NCBI GenBank assembly: GCA_902774275.1
Contig: CACYHN010000008.1
Span: 1 to 45,745 of the forward strand
Length of the DNA: 45,745 bases
Direction of reading: 5' to 3'
Source of the DNA: an uncultured Bacteroidales bacterium
GTDB lineage: Bacteria > Bacteroidota > Bacteroidia > Bacteroidales > Bacteroidaceae
Part shown: piece by piece, positions 25,249 to 33,491 of the stretch
How positions within the stretch are numbered: the stretch's first letter is position 1
Layout: each line of letters begins with the position of its first letter
Made by a program: the position numbers and the translations under genes
Notes under the pieces: generated by a model
What the model was told of the DNA's origin: nothing
The model's database searches: none
The model's input: the letters and a program-made list of their open reading frames with translations, nothing else

Positions 25249-26532
25249 TTAAGGATTTTTCAGTGAATCAGAGTTCTTGAAGAATATACTGAACAGCACG
25301 GCAACCACAATCATATAGACAGCAAACACAAACCACGCAGAACTCCAGTCAGGTGATGCTGCCTTGAATACATAATGATCCATTACCGAGCCTGCGCATA
25401 TCATACCGATGGTTGCGCCAATACCGTTTGACATCATCATGAACAATCCCTGTGCGCTCGCCCTGATACTCTTGTCAACATTCTGCTCCACATACAAGGA
25501 ACCTGCTATATTAAAGAAATCAAACGCTATGCCATACAGAATACAGCTTAGAACAAACAACAGCACGCCAGGCATATCGGGAGTACCAAGGCCAAACAGC
25601 CCGAACCTGAGCACCCATGCCACCATAGACATTAGCATAACCTTCTTGATTCCGAACCGTTTCATACAGAAAGGGACAAGTAGGAAACAAAGTGTCTCAG
25701 ATATCTGCGATAAAGAGAGCAATGCGTTAGAATTTTTTACCGCAAACGTATCCGTCAGGGCAGGGTTGTTAGAGAATGAGCCAAGGAAAGTGTTGGCATA
25801 TCCGTTAGTTATCTGAAGAGCCGAACCCATAAGTATGGCAAAAACAAGGAATACAGCCATCCTGCCCTGCCGGAACAGGCTGAAGGCCTTTATGCCGAAT
25901 GCTTCAGATACACTTTTACCTCCCCTGACAGGACATTCCGGAAGCGTCAGGGCATACAGGCACAGCACAATTGATAAGACACCAGACAGGATGAGTTGGG
26001 TGCATGACTCCTGCATCCTGATTCCGTCTATCTGTATCCAATTGACAGCAAGCATACTGCAGATGAACCCCACCGTACCGAACAGGCGTATTGGGGGATA
26101 ATCAGTTACCGGATCACCTCCCGCACGTGTTATCACGCTGTAAGAGACAGAGTTGGTAAGTGCAACCGTAGGCATAAAAAACACTATGCTCATGCAGTAC
26201 ATGGTATATAACGGAGCAAATTCCACCTTATCGGCCCTAAGGCAATACAGACCAGCTGACAGCATAAACGCTCCGGCCAGGGCGTGACAGACAGAGAGTG
26301 TACGCTGCCCCTGAATAAAGCGGTCTGCCACTATACCTATCAGAGCAGGCATAAAGAGCGATACCGCACCATTGGCTGCAAAGAACCATTTGATCTGGCT
26401 GCCGAGCCCCGCCAATGCCAAATAGCGCCCTATGGATATAAGATACGCACCCCAAACGGCATATTGAAGGAAAACCAGTAAGACAAGCCGCATCTTAAGG
26501 GCTGGTCTGAGCGTGGATTTATCAATCTTCAT
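25249..26532 (-). CDS. MFS transporter, nucleoside:H+ symporter (NupG-like) family
   Basis: The start is ATG 26532 (MKIDKSTLRPALKMRLVLL), downstream of the -7 box; an in-frame ATG at 26574 would lie upstream of the promoter. The 427-residue protein shows about 12 transmembrane helices. LVFLQYAVWGAYLISIGRYL at the N-terminus, GIVADRFIQGQ after helix 2 and the lack of the classical MFS motif A fit the Nuc_H_symport family. It would import nucleosides with protons across the inner membrane. Specificity cannot be read from sequence. It is a single gene, 18 nt convergent with the LytTR gene. Confidence 0.85.
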   Translation of the reverse strand: MKIDKSTLRPALKMRLVLLVFLQYAVWGAYLISIGRYLALAGLGSQIKWFFAANGAVSLFMPALIGIVADRFIQGQRTLSVCHALAGAFMLSAGLYCLRADKVEFAPLYTMYCMSIVFFMPTVALTNSVSYSVITRAGGDPVTDYPPIRLFGTVGFICSMLAVNWIQIDGIRMQESCTQLILSGVLSIVLCLYALTLPECPVRGGKSVSEAFGIKAFSLFRQGRMAVFLVFAILMGSALQITNGYANTFLGSFSNNPALTDTFAVKNSNALLSLSQISETLCFLLVPFCMKRFGIKKVMLMSMVAWVLRFGLFGLGTPDMPGVLLFVLSCILYGIAFDFFNIAGSLYVEQNVDKSIRASAQGLFMMMSNGIGATIGMICAGSVMDHYVFKAASPDWSSAWFVFAVYMIVVAVLFSIFFKNSDSLKNP

Positions 26533-26550
26533 AACAGTACATTTTGAGTA

Positions 26551-26558
26551 CAAAAGTA
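26551..26558 (-). promoter_or_regulatory. -7 element for the MFS transporter gene
   Basis: The minus strand reads TACTTTTG, matching TAnnTTTG, with TTTTG just upstream and about 20 nt to the ATG at 26532. Confidence 0.6.
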
Positions 26559-26642
26559 GCAAAACCGCATACAATACGGCCTAATAACTCCCAAAACCTT
26601 CTTTGATTTTGTTCTAATATAATTTTTTATTACAAAAATATA

Positions 26643-26650
26643 TATCTTTG
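26643..26650 (+). promoter_or_regulatory. -7 element for the 26682-34246 gene run
   Basis: TATCTTTG followed by CAAG fits TAnnTTTG, with a T-rich block about 20 nt upstream. The leader would be about 25 nt. No other promoter of this type was noticed before 34246, so the seven genes may share this transcript. Confidence 0.6.
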
Positions 26651-26681
26651 CAAGACAGTATGCGTATATACGCGTGATATT

Positions 26682-28094
26682 ATGAAGGGGAGAATATATA
26701 CATTCAGTAATCTACTGCGGGCAGTCATGCTGGCATTATGTACCGTACTTACAGGTACTCTTTATGCCCAAAGTTCTTCCCAAACAGACAATCCGCTTAC
26801 AGCAGGTGACACCCTGGTTGACCGCGTAATGCCCAAGCCTGTGCCTGACAGCATGTATGTGGTTACAGACTATACTGAGATCCACTTCAGGTTGGACAAA
26901 TCTGATCTGGATATCTCATACATGAACAATGGCCTGGCACTTATGCGCCTGGAGAGGGTGATAGACTCCATAGGTATTGACAGGATCAAGGAGATAGAGG
27001 TTGTATCGCAATCATCACCTGAAGGTCCTTATGAGCGCAACGTAAAACTCACCCAAGAGCGTTCAAAGGTGATGGTCAACTACATGTACAGAGTATTCCC
27101 GGACCTTAAGGAAAAGATTACCGTAAACAAAATTACAGAAGCTTGGGAGAATCTTTGCCAATATGTAGAGAAGGACCCCAACCTTGAGGAGGAAACCAAG
27201 GAAAAGATCCTGAACATCATACGTTCTGATGAGTTGAGCCTTGCCACCAAGAAATCACAGCTCAAAAATTCATTAGGCGAGAACCCCAAGACAGGTGATG
27301 TTTACAAATACCTCACAACATACTATTACCCCGTAATACGTAACTCAGGCCTCTATATCCTGCACTTAGTTTCACCTTCTGAGATGAAGCCTGAGACACC
27401 ATTCATTGAAGAGTCTGAGCCCACACCATCGGATATCACTTACCAGGAGCCGCAGATAATACCTGATGAGCCTGAAAGAGTACGTCCGATATTGGCAGTA
27501 AAGACCAATCTCCTGTATGATGCGTTCTTTACCAAGGATATGGGATGGGCCCCCATTTACAACATAGAGCTTGAGTACTATCCCACTGAGAAGGGCCGAT
27601 GGACCTGGCTGCTGGAGTATGAATTTCCATGGCATTCCATTCCAAGCAAGCACCAGTATCTGCAGATGCTTAACCTTCAGATTGAAGGACGCAGATATTT
27701 CAAGGAGAATTCACATCACTCCGGACATTACCTCTCTGCATATATAGGAGCCAACTACTATGACTTCTGCTTTGACAAGCAATATGGCCACGGCTATCAG
27801 GGTGAAGGTGGCGGTTTTGGTCTGGGCTATGGATATGTACTGCCCTTAGGCAAGAATCCTGACACCAGATGGAAACTTGAGCTTTTCATTAAAGCAGGTG
27901 TATATCTGTCACTGTATGACCCGTATGACGCAGGTAACCCGTTCGCAGGAAAATATTACTATGACTGGAATCTGGATCCGGACAAGTTCATCAAGAGAAA
28001 CAATCTTTATGAACGTTATCACATCACCGGCGGCGGAATAACCATAAGCTATGACCTGATCAGAAAGAAAGTCAAGAACAAATCCGGTTTCTGA
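26682..28094 (+). CDS. Outer-membrane protein with OmpA-like periplasmic part and DUF3575 barrel
   Basis: This 470-residue protein has a signal peptide (about 1-30, ending LYAQ). Residues about 55-160 resemble an OmpA-like domain (TEIHFRLDKSDLDISYMNNG, IEVVSQSSPEGPYERNVKLTQERS), the pattern found in DUF3868/DUF3575 proteins of Bacteroidales, some linked to fimbriae. A Pro/Glu-rich linker (about 230-260) leads to a DUF3575 barrel (about 265-470: VKTNLLYDAFFTKDMGWAPIYNIELE, GEGGGFGLGYGYVLPLG). It would sit in the outer membrane. No fimbrillin gene is adjacent. The Omp85-type gene follows after 18 nt. Confidence 0.82.
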   Translation: MKGRIYTFSNLLRAVMLALCTVLTGTLYAQSSSQTDNPLTAGDTLVDRVMPKPVPDSMYVVTDYTEIHFRLDKSDLDISYMNNGLALMRLERVIDSIGIDRIKEIEVVSQSSPEGPYERNVKLTQERSKVMVNYMYRVFPDLKEKITVNKITEAWENLCQYVEKDPNLEEETKEKILNIIRSDELSLATKKSQLKNSLGENPKTGDVYKYLTTYYYPVIRNSGLYILHLVSPSEMKPETPFIEESEPTPSDITYQEPQIIPDEPERVRPILAVKTNLLYDAFFTKDMGWAPIYNIELEYYPTEKGRWTWLLEYEFPWHSIPSKHQYLQMLNLQIEGRRYFKENSHHSGHYLSAYIGANYYDFCFDKQYGHGYQGEGGGFGLGYGYVLPLGKNPDTRWKLELFIKAGVYLSLYDPYDAGNPFAGKYYYDWNLDPDKFIKRNNLYERYHITGGGITISYDLIRKKVKNKSGF

Positions 28095-28112
28095 AACATG
28101 CTTTTATAAACC

Positions 28113-29402
28113 ATGATTAAAGTAAAAAGAATAAGCCTTACAGTATTATTATCCTTATGCATGACGTTGCCATTCAAGGCACAGGAAAAAGAGATAATCA
28201 AGACCGGATGGAACTTTGGTCCGCTTCCTGTCGTAGGGTTTGATTCAGACCTTGGATTCCAGTACGGGATATGCTGTGACATTTTCAATTTCGGGGATGG
28301 TTCCAATTATCCCAATTATGATTACAAGATAAACCTTGAAGCATCAACCTACACAAAAGGCTCAAGCGTACTGCGTACATACGGTGATTTCAAGCACTTA
28401 ATCCCGGGCGGCAAGCTGTTCTTTGACGTAGCATACTTCAATGCTCCCAAATTCGGTTTTTACGGATACAACGGTTATGCCCAAAAGTTTGACCCGGACA
28501 AGATTGTTCCAGCCACACTTCCTTCCGATACCAAAACAGGATACAACTTCATGTCGCGTAACCAGTTCCGCGCTTTGGCAAGTATATCCAAAACCATATC
28601 AGGTAACTTAAGTGCAGCTGCAGGTATAGCATTCTATCATATCACCACAGACCGTTTGAGCCTGGATGAATACGAAGGCCAGTCCACCCTGTATGACCAA
28701 TATGTTGCATCAAACCTGATCCATAACAATGAAAAAAAAGGCGGTAACGTAACTCAGCTCAGACTGGGTGTGGTTTATGATTCACGCAATCATGACAGCG
28801 ACCCCACCAGCGGAGAGAACATAGAGGTATCATTGGTTTACAGCCCTGACATAATTGACAGATGCGGATACAGCAACCTGGGATTACACATGAGTCTCTG
28901 CCAGTTCCTCCCAATTTATTCAGACCGTCTCACTCTTGCATACCGGGCACTTGTCCAGTTAAAGCTGTGGGGTGATATCCCATATTATTTCACAAATAAC
29001 ATAAACAGCATGTTCTTCCGCAAGATGTACACTGAAGGTCTTGGCGGCAGCGCATCTGTAAGAGGAGTGAACCGCAACGGAGTATTGGGCAACGGATTTG
29101 TAATGTTCAATGCTGAGATGCGCTGGCGCATATATGACTTCAAGTTCATAAACCAGAACTGGCAGATAGCCACCAATCCTTTCTTTGATGCCGGCAATGT
29201 GCTGCAGGCATACCGTCTGGAGGAGCAAAAGAGAGCCGGGTTATATTCAGGTGATGAATATGTAATACACTACACCGCGGGACTTGGACTCAAACTGGTT
29301 ATGAATCACAATATGGTATTGTCATTTGAGGCGGGCAAGCCTTTCAGCAAGAATGACGGTGCCGGACTATGGACCAACATAGGATTCAATTATCTGTTTT
29401 GA
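28113..29402 (+). CDS. POTRA-less Omp85-type outer-membrane barrel, copy 1
   Basis: This 429-residue protein has a signal peptide (1-23, ending FKA). The whole mature part looks like a beta-barrel of the bacterial surface antigen/Omp85 C-terminal type: LRLGVVYDSRNHDSDPTSGE near 210, then the conserved SASVRGVNRNGVLGN (V/I-RG-F/Y-like motif), NPFFDAGNVLQ, ending in ...FNYLF. The 30 or so residues after the signal (GWNFGPLPVVGFDSDLGFQYG) are the start of the barrel, so POTRA domains are absent. It is a paralogue of the next gene, which begins 6 nt downstream. Function is unknown; such short members are often annotated as BamA/TamA-related. Confidence 0.83.
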   Translation: MIKVKRISLTVLLSLCMTLPFKAQEKEIIKTGWNFGPLPVVGFDSDLGFQYGICCDIFNFGDGSNYPNYDYKINLEASTYTKGSSVLRTYGDFKHLIPGGKLFFDVAYFNAPKFGFYGYNGYAQKFDPDKIVPATLPSDTKTGYNFMSRNQFRALASISKTISGNLSAAAGIAFYHITTDRLSLDEYEGQSTLYDQYVASNLIHNNEKKGGNVTQLRLGVVYDSRNHDSDPTSGENIEVSLVYSPDIIDRCGYSNLGLHMSLCQFLPIYSDRLTLAYRALVQLKLWGDIPYYFTNNINSMFFRKMYTEGLGGSASVRGVNRNGVLGNGFVMFNAEMRWRIYDFKFINQNWQIATNPFFDAGNVLQAYRLEEQKRAGLYSGDEYVIHYTAGLGLKLVMNHNMVLSFEAGKPFSKNDGAGLWTNIGFNYLF

Positions 29403-29408
29403 TTTCTT

Positions 29409-30713
29409 ATGTCACGCCTCCATCTGCCCGCCCTTATCATAAGTCTTGCATTCATACCTGCTTTTGCCGTAGCTGCTGACGGTGAAACACAGGAAACCAA
29501 AGACGGATGGTCCGTTACACCAGTACCCGCACTGGCATATGACTCTGACTTTGGATTGATGGCGGGCGGTTTTGTTGACATCAACTACTACGGAGGGCTC
29601 TACCCCAACTATAAGCACCGCATCTGCCTGGAAGCCCTGACATACTCCAAACATGCCAGCTTCTACATGCTCCAGTATGATTCCAAATACATCATACCCA
29701 AGATAAGGACATCGGCCAAGATCTATTATGATAACAATCCCCTGTATTGGTTCTATGGATTCAACGGTGCGGTCAATGATTATGACTCTGATAAGAACTG
29801 CAACCGCGACAAAGGCATAGCCTATTACAGTTATGACCGCAAGTTCATCAATACAAGACTGGAGTTTGAGGGGCCGTTATCCAAACACCTTGACTGGACA
29901 GCCAAACTTGCGTATTGGCACTATTGGATAAGGGAACTGAACTGGGAAGGATATGACCCCGACAACACCCTATTCCGTGAATACAGGCAATATGGACTGA
30001 TTGAGGATGATGAGTCCAAAGGAGGCAACATGATGGAATTCCAGCTTGGGTTCAAATATGACTCACGCAATATGGAATCGGCCCCCACAAAAGGTATTTA
30101 TGCAGACCTTAATGCTGCATGGGCTCCCGATGTCTTCCATACCGGATATGATTTCCTAAAACTTGCGGCACGCTTCCGTCAGTATATCAGCCTTGGCACC
30201 GAGCGTCTGGTACTGGCCTACAGCCTGGCCTATCAGGGTACACTTGCCGGCAATCAGGCATTCTATACGCAATCATACATCATCAACTTCAAGCCATCTG
30301 ACGGACTTGGAGGCGCCACCACCCTCAGAGGTGTGCTGTACAACCGTGTCATGGGTAATGACTATCTGTGGGGCAACTTTGAGCTGCGCGCCAGACTGAT
30401 TGACACCAATCTGCTTAACCGCCGTATATTCGGAGTGTTTACACCATTCTTTGATGCTGGCGCCATAGTAAGGCCTTTCCGTTTTGACAGTCAGGTAGAA
30501 TCATTTTCTGTCAGAGACAATGTGTCAGCCTCTGACTATGACCATTACCGCGCATCATTACTTGACAAGGCCCGGGAGCTGCACATGAGCGCCGGCATCA
30601 GCGCACAGTTGGTTATTGATTACAATTTTATTCCTACAATAGTATTTGGCATACCTTTTGACAAAAGAGACGGTGAATTTGGTCTCTACATGACACTTGA
30701 TTATACTTTTTGA
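29409..30713 (+). CDS. POTRA-less Omp85-type outer-membrane barrel, copy 2
   Basis: This 434-residue protein has a signal peptide (1-20, ending AVAA). It shares the whole layout of the preceding gene product: GWSVTPVPALAYDSDFGLMAG at the mature start, QLGFKYDSRNMESAPTKGIYA near 215, GLGGATTLRGVLYNRVMGND near 310, TPFFDAGAIV and a final TLDYTF. Divergence is clear, so the duplication is not recent. As a barrel without POTRA it cannot bind Bam-type substrates in the usual way. The downstream COG0523 GTPase starts 2 nt after the stop, so the pair is part of the putative metal-homeostasis transcript. Confidence 0.83.
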   Translation: MSRLHLPALIISLAFIPAFAVAADGETQETKDGWSVTPVPALAYDSDFGLMAGGFVDINYYGGLYPNYKHRICLEALTYSKHASFYMLQYDSKYIIPKIRTSAKIYYDNNPLYWFYGFNGAVNDYDSDKNCNRDKGIAYYSYDRKFINTRLEFEGPLSKHLDWTAKLAYWHYWIRELNWEGYDPDNTLFREYRQYGLIEDDESKGGNMMEFQLGFKYDSRNMESAPTKGIYADLNAAWAPDVFHTGYDFLKLAARFRQYISLGTERLVLAYSLAYQGTLAGNQAFYTQSYIINFKPSDGLGGATTLRGVLYNRVMGNDYLWGNFELRARLIDTNLLNRRIFGVFTPFFDAGAIVRPFRFDSQVESFSVRDNVSASDYDHYRASLLDKARELHMSAGISAQLVIDYNFIPTIVFGIPFDKRDGEFGLYMTLDYTF

Positions 30714-30715
30714 AT

Positions 30716-31978
30716 ATGATGAAAAAAACTCCGGTACTGCTGCTCACCGGTTACTTAGGCAGCGGAAAGACCACACTGGTCAACAAGATACTCAGCAACA
30801 GTAAAGGCATAAAGTTTGCCGTTATCGTAAATGATATAGGTGAGGTAAACATTGACGCCAGCCTCATACAGCAGGGAGGCGTGGTAGGCATGAAAGATGA
30901 CAGCCTGGTAGCCCTGCAGAACGGATGCATATGTTGTACCCTCAAGATGGACCTTGTAGAGCAGCTGCACCAGATCATAGCCATGCACCGCTTTGACTAC
31001 ATTGTTATTGAGGCCAGCGGTATATGTGAGCCCGGCCCCATAGCCCAGACCATAGAATCCATCCCCCGCATGGAAGCCAAATACAACAAGGATGGAATAC
31101 CAGACCTGGACTGCATAGTAACCGTGGTTGATGCGCTGCGCATACGCGATGAGTTTGGCTGCGGTGATGACCTTGTCAAGAAGAACATCGGTGAGGAGGA
31201 TCTTGAGAACCTGGTTATCCAGCAGATTGAGTTCTGCAATATCATACTGCTCAACAAGGCATCAGAGGTGACAGCCCAGGAGATGGAGCGTATCCGCAAG
31301 GTCATACGTGCCCTGCAGCCCCGTGCCCGCATACTGGAATGTGACTACGGAGACATTGACCTGAGCAACATACTTGACACGCATCTCTTTGACTTTGAGA
31401 ATGTAGCCACCAGTGCTACCTGGATTCAGGAGATAGAGAAACGTGGTGATGCTCTGGAGCATCAGGATGATGATGATGAACACGAGCACCATCACCACCA
31501 TGATGACGATGATGATGACGATGACGACCATGATCACGAGCATGAAGAGCATCATCACGGTCATGAGCACCATCACCATCATCATGACCATGAAGGCGGT
31601 GAGGTTGAGGAGTACGGTATAGGCACCTATGTATATTATGCACGCCGCCCAATGGACCTGAACCGTTTTGACTGGTTTGTATCAAAGAAGTGGCCCAAAG
31701 GTGTTATCCGCACCAAAGGTATGTGCTATTTTGCCGATGAATTTGATATCTGCTACCTCTTTGAGCAAGCAGGTAAGCAGATGAGCCTCAAGAACGCAGG
31801 CCAGTGGTATGCTACCATGCCCAAGCAGCAACTTGACGCCATGATAGCCCAGGATCCGGTCCTGGCTGCCGATTGGGACCCGCAATACGGTGACCGTATG
31901 CAGAAACTTGTTTTCATCGGACAGAATCTGGACAAAGCATATATTAAGTCTGAATTGGATAAGTGCTTAACTGACTGA
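30716..31978 (+). CDS. COG0523 (CobW/YjiA/ZNG1-type) metal-chaperone GTPase with His/Asp-rich tract
   Basis: The start is ATG 30716, 2 nt after the preceding stop; ATG 30719 and TTG 30710 are alternatives. The protein is 420 residues. Motifs: Walker A TGYLGSGKTT (11-20), the metal-binding CICC at C71-I-C73-C74, EASG near 102, and NK (LLNKASEV) as base-recognition motif. A very long tract rich in His and Asp lies at about 248-299, followed by the CobW C-terminal domain. The family delivers zinc or cobalt to apo-enzymes using GTP hydrolysis; the His tract is a known zinc store or sensor in some members. Its stop overlaps the start of a Fur-type regulator gene by 1 nt, which fits zinc. Confidence 0.93.
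   Translation: MMKKTPVLLLTGYLGSGKTTLVNKILSNSKGIKFAVIVNDIGEVNIDASLIQQGGVVGMKDDSLVALQNGCICCTLKMDLVEQLHQIIAMHRFDYIVIEASGICEPGPIAQTIESIPRMEAKYNKDGIPDLDCIVTVVDALRIRDEFGCGDDLVKKNIGEEDLENLVIQQIEFCNIILLNKASEVTAQEMERIRKVIRALQPRARILECDYGDIDLSNILDTHLFDFENVATSATWIQEIEKRGDALEHQDDDDEHEHHHHHDDDDDDDDDHDHEHEEHHHGHEHHHHHHDHEGGEVEEYGIGTYVYYARRPMDLNRFDWFVSKKWPKGVIRTKGMCYFADEFDICYLFEQAGKQMSLKNAGQWYATMPKQQLDAMIAQDPVLAADWDPQYGDRMQKLVFIGQNLDKAYIKSELDKCLTD
31459..31611 (+). repeat. Low-complexity CAT/GAT-rich tract coding for His/Asp
   Basis: This stretch inside the GTPase gene is built of GAT/GAC, CAT/CAC and GAG codons. It is prone to slippage and produces long shadow ORFs on the opposite strand that should not be annotated. 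Confidence 0.85.
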
Positions 31979-32418
31979 TGGAGGAACTTGAAAGGATTTT
32001 GCAGGAGCACGGAATCAAGCCCACAGCTAATAGGCTGCTGGTACTAAAGGCGTTGGCTGAGTGTCACCGCCCCGTTACTATGGCTGAACTTGAAGATTCC
32101 ATTGACTCCATCGATAAGTCCGGCATATTCCGCACCCTGACACTGTTCAACGAACACCATCTGCTGCACCAGATTGATGACGGCTGTGAGGGTGTCCGAT
32201 ATGAACTCTGCCACGCCACAGGCGATGTGGATGATGACCGCCACGTGCATTTTCACTGCGAGGTTTGTCACCGCACATTCTGCCTTGAAGAAAATCCTGT
32301 TCCTTCCGTACAGCTACCCGACGGCTTCCAGGCTGAAACCGTTAACTTTATGGTCAAGGGAATCTGTCCCGATTGCGCCGCCAAAGGCAAGACAACCCAT
32401 ACTCATCATCACCATTAA
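31978..32418 (+). CDS. Fur-family regulator, probably Zur-like, with C-terminal His tail
   Basis: This 146-residue protein has a winged-helix N-terminal part (LKALAECHRPVTMAELEDSI, SGIFRTLTLFNEHHLLHQID, in place of the usual YRTL helix). The metal-binding half has HVHFHC, CEVCHRTFC and a GICPDC pair, giving a structural Zn(Cys)4 site and a regulatory His-rich site. The tail HTHTHHHH is unusual. The gene is translationally coupled (overlap 1 nt) to the COG0523 GTPase gene, so zinc is the most plausible effector. A regulator of zinc-responsive genes is inferred. It could also be a PerR or Fur variant, but the context argues for Zur. No operator was identified by eye. Confidence 0.88.
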   Translation: MEELERILQEHGIKPTANRLLVLKALAECHRPVTMAELEDSIDSIDKSGIFRTLTLFNEHHLLHQIDDGCEGVRYELCHATGDVDDDRHVHFHCEVCHRTFCLEENPVPSVQLPDGFQAETVNFMVKGICPDCAAKGKTTHTHHHH

Positions 32419-33491
32419 TGGAGAGGATTCTGCTACATACATGTTGTGCGCCATGCAGCGGAGCCATCATCGAGTGGATGATACAGAACGGTTATACCCC
32501 TACCATATATTACTGCAATCCTAATATCTACCCCTATGAAGAGTATCTGATACGCAAGGAGGAGTGCTCCCGATACGCCCACAGCCTGGGCCTAGAAAAA
32601 GTCGATGCTGACTATGACCACGCCGCATGGCAGTGCTGCATAAAAGGCCTGGAGAGTGAGCCCGAGCGCGGAGCACGTTGCTTAGAGTGTTTCAAGATGC
32701 GCCTTTTTAGTGCCGCCCGCTACGCATCAGAGCACGGATTCAAGACCTTTACCTCCACCCTTGACTCCAGCCGATGGAAACGCCACGACCAGATTGTTGA
32801 AGCCGGTCAGTGGGCTGCATCCCAATTCCCGGGCCTGACCTTCTGGGATAAGAACTGGCGTCAGGGAGGCTTGCAGGAACGCCGCTCACAGATCATAAAG
32901 GAGCAGGATTTCTACAACCAGCGCTACTGCGGTTGTGAGTTCAGCATGCAGGCCATGCATGATGACAAGAAAAAAGCCCGACAGCGCATAAAACGACTGA
33001 TATCGGTAATGACTGCGGAACAGAAATCCGCACAGTCCGCCGCAATCTGGGAACGTTTGGAACAGAACAATGCATTCATTAAGGCAACAGACATACTCAT
33101 ATACTGGTCTATGGACGATGAAGTCCAGACACCCGCATTCATAGAGAAATGGACTGCCGCCGGCAAACGTTTCTACTTGCCATCCATACAGGGTGATGAC
33201 CTGGTAGTGAAACGCTACACCGGCACCTCTACCCTGACACCGGGAGAGAGTTTCAGCATACCAGAGCCCACGGGCGAGCCCGTATCGGACTTGAGCCCCA
33301 TTTCACTTGTGATAGTACCGGGACGTGCTTTTGACAAGGATGGAAACCGCATGGGCCGAGGCCGCGGATTCTACGACCGCCTGCTACCACAGCTGCCTCA
33401 CGCCGTCAAGGCAGGAGTCTGCTTTGACTGCCAGAAACTGCCATCAGTCCCTACTGATGACAATGACATTAAAATGGATTTTGTAATATGA
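32418..33491 (+). CDS. Fusion of epoxyqueuosine reductase QueH with 5-formyltetrahydrofolate cyclo-ligase
   Basis: The start is ATG 32418, overlapping the Fur-type stop by 1 nt (TAATG). The protein is 357 residues. The N-terminal half (about 1-175) is QueH (DUF208): HTCCAPCSG, YCNPNIYPYEEYLIRKEEC, RCLECFKMRL, FTSTLDSSRWKRHDQI and YNQRYCGCEFS give the Cys pairs for the iron-sulphur cluster and metal. It reduces epoxyqueuosine to queuosine in tRNA. The C-terminal half (about 185-357) is a 5-FTHF cyclo-ligase: ILIYWSMDDEVQTPAFIEKW, KRFYLPSI and the ATP-site motif GRGRGFYDRLL. It turns 5-formyl-THF into methenyl-THF with ATP. Both halves look complete, so it should be bifunctional. There is no stop or frame change at the junction. 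Confidence 0.9.
   Translation: MERILLHTCCAPCSGAIIEWMIQNGYTPTIYYCNPNIYPYEEYLIRKEECSRYAHSLGLEKVDADYDHAAWQCCIKGLESEPERGARCLECFKMRLFSAARYASEHGFKTFTSTLDSSRWKRHDQIVEAGQWAASQFPGLTFWDKNWRQGGLQERRSQIIKEQDFYNQRYCGCEFSMQAMHDDKKKARQRIKRLISVMTAEQKSAQSAAIWERLEQNNAFIKATDILIYWSMDDEVQTPAFIEKWTAAGKRFYLPSIQGDDLVVKRYTGTSTLTPGESFSIPEPTGEPVSDLSPISLVIVPGRAFDKDGNRMGRGRGFYDRLLPQLPHAVKAGVCFDCQKLPSVPTDDNDIKMDFVI

Noticed and set aside
31262..31591. Minus-strand frame rich in Met and Val
   Set aside because: It is a shadow of the CAT/GAT tract coding for His/Asp in the GTPase gene.
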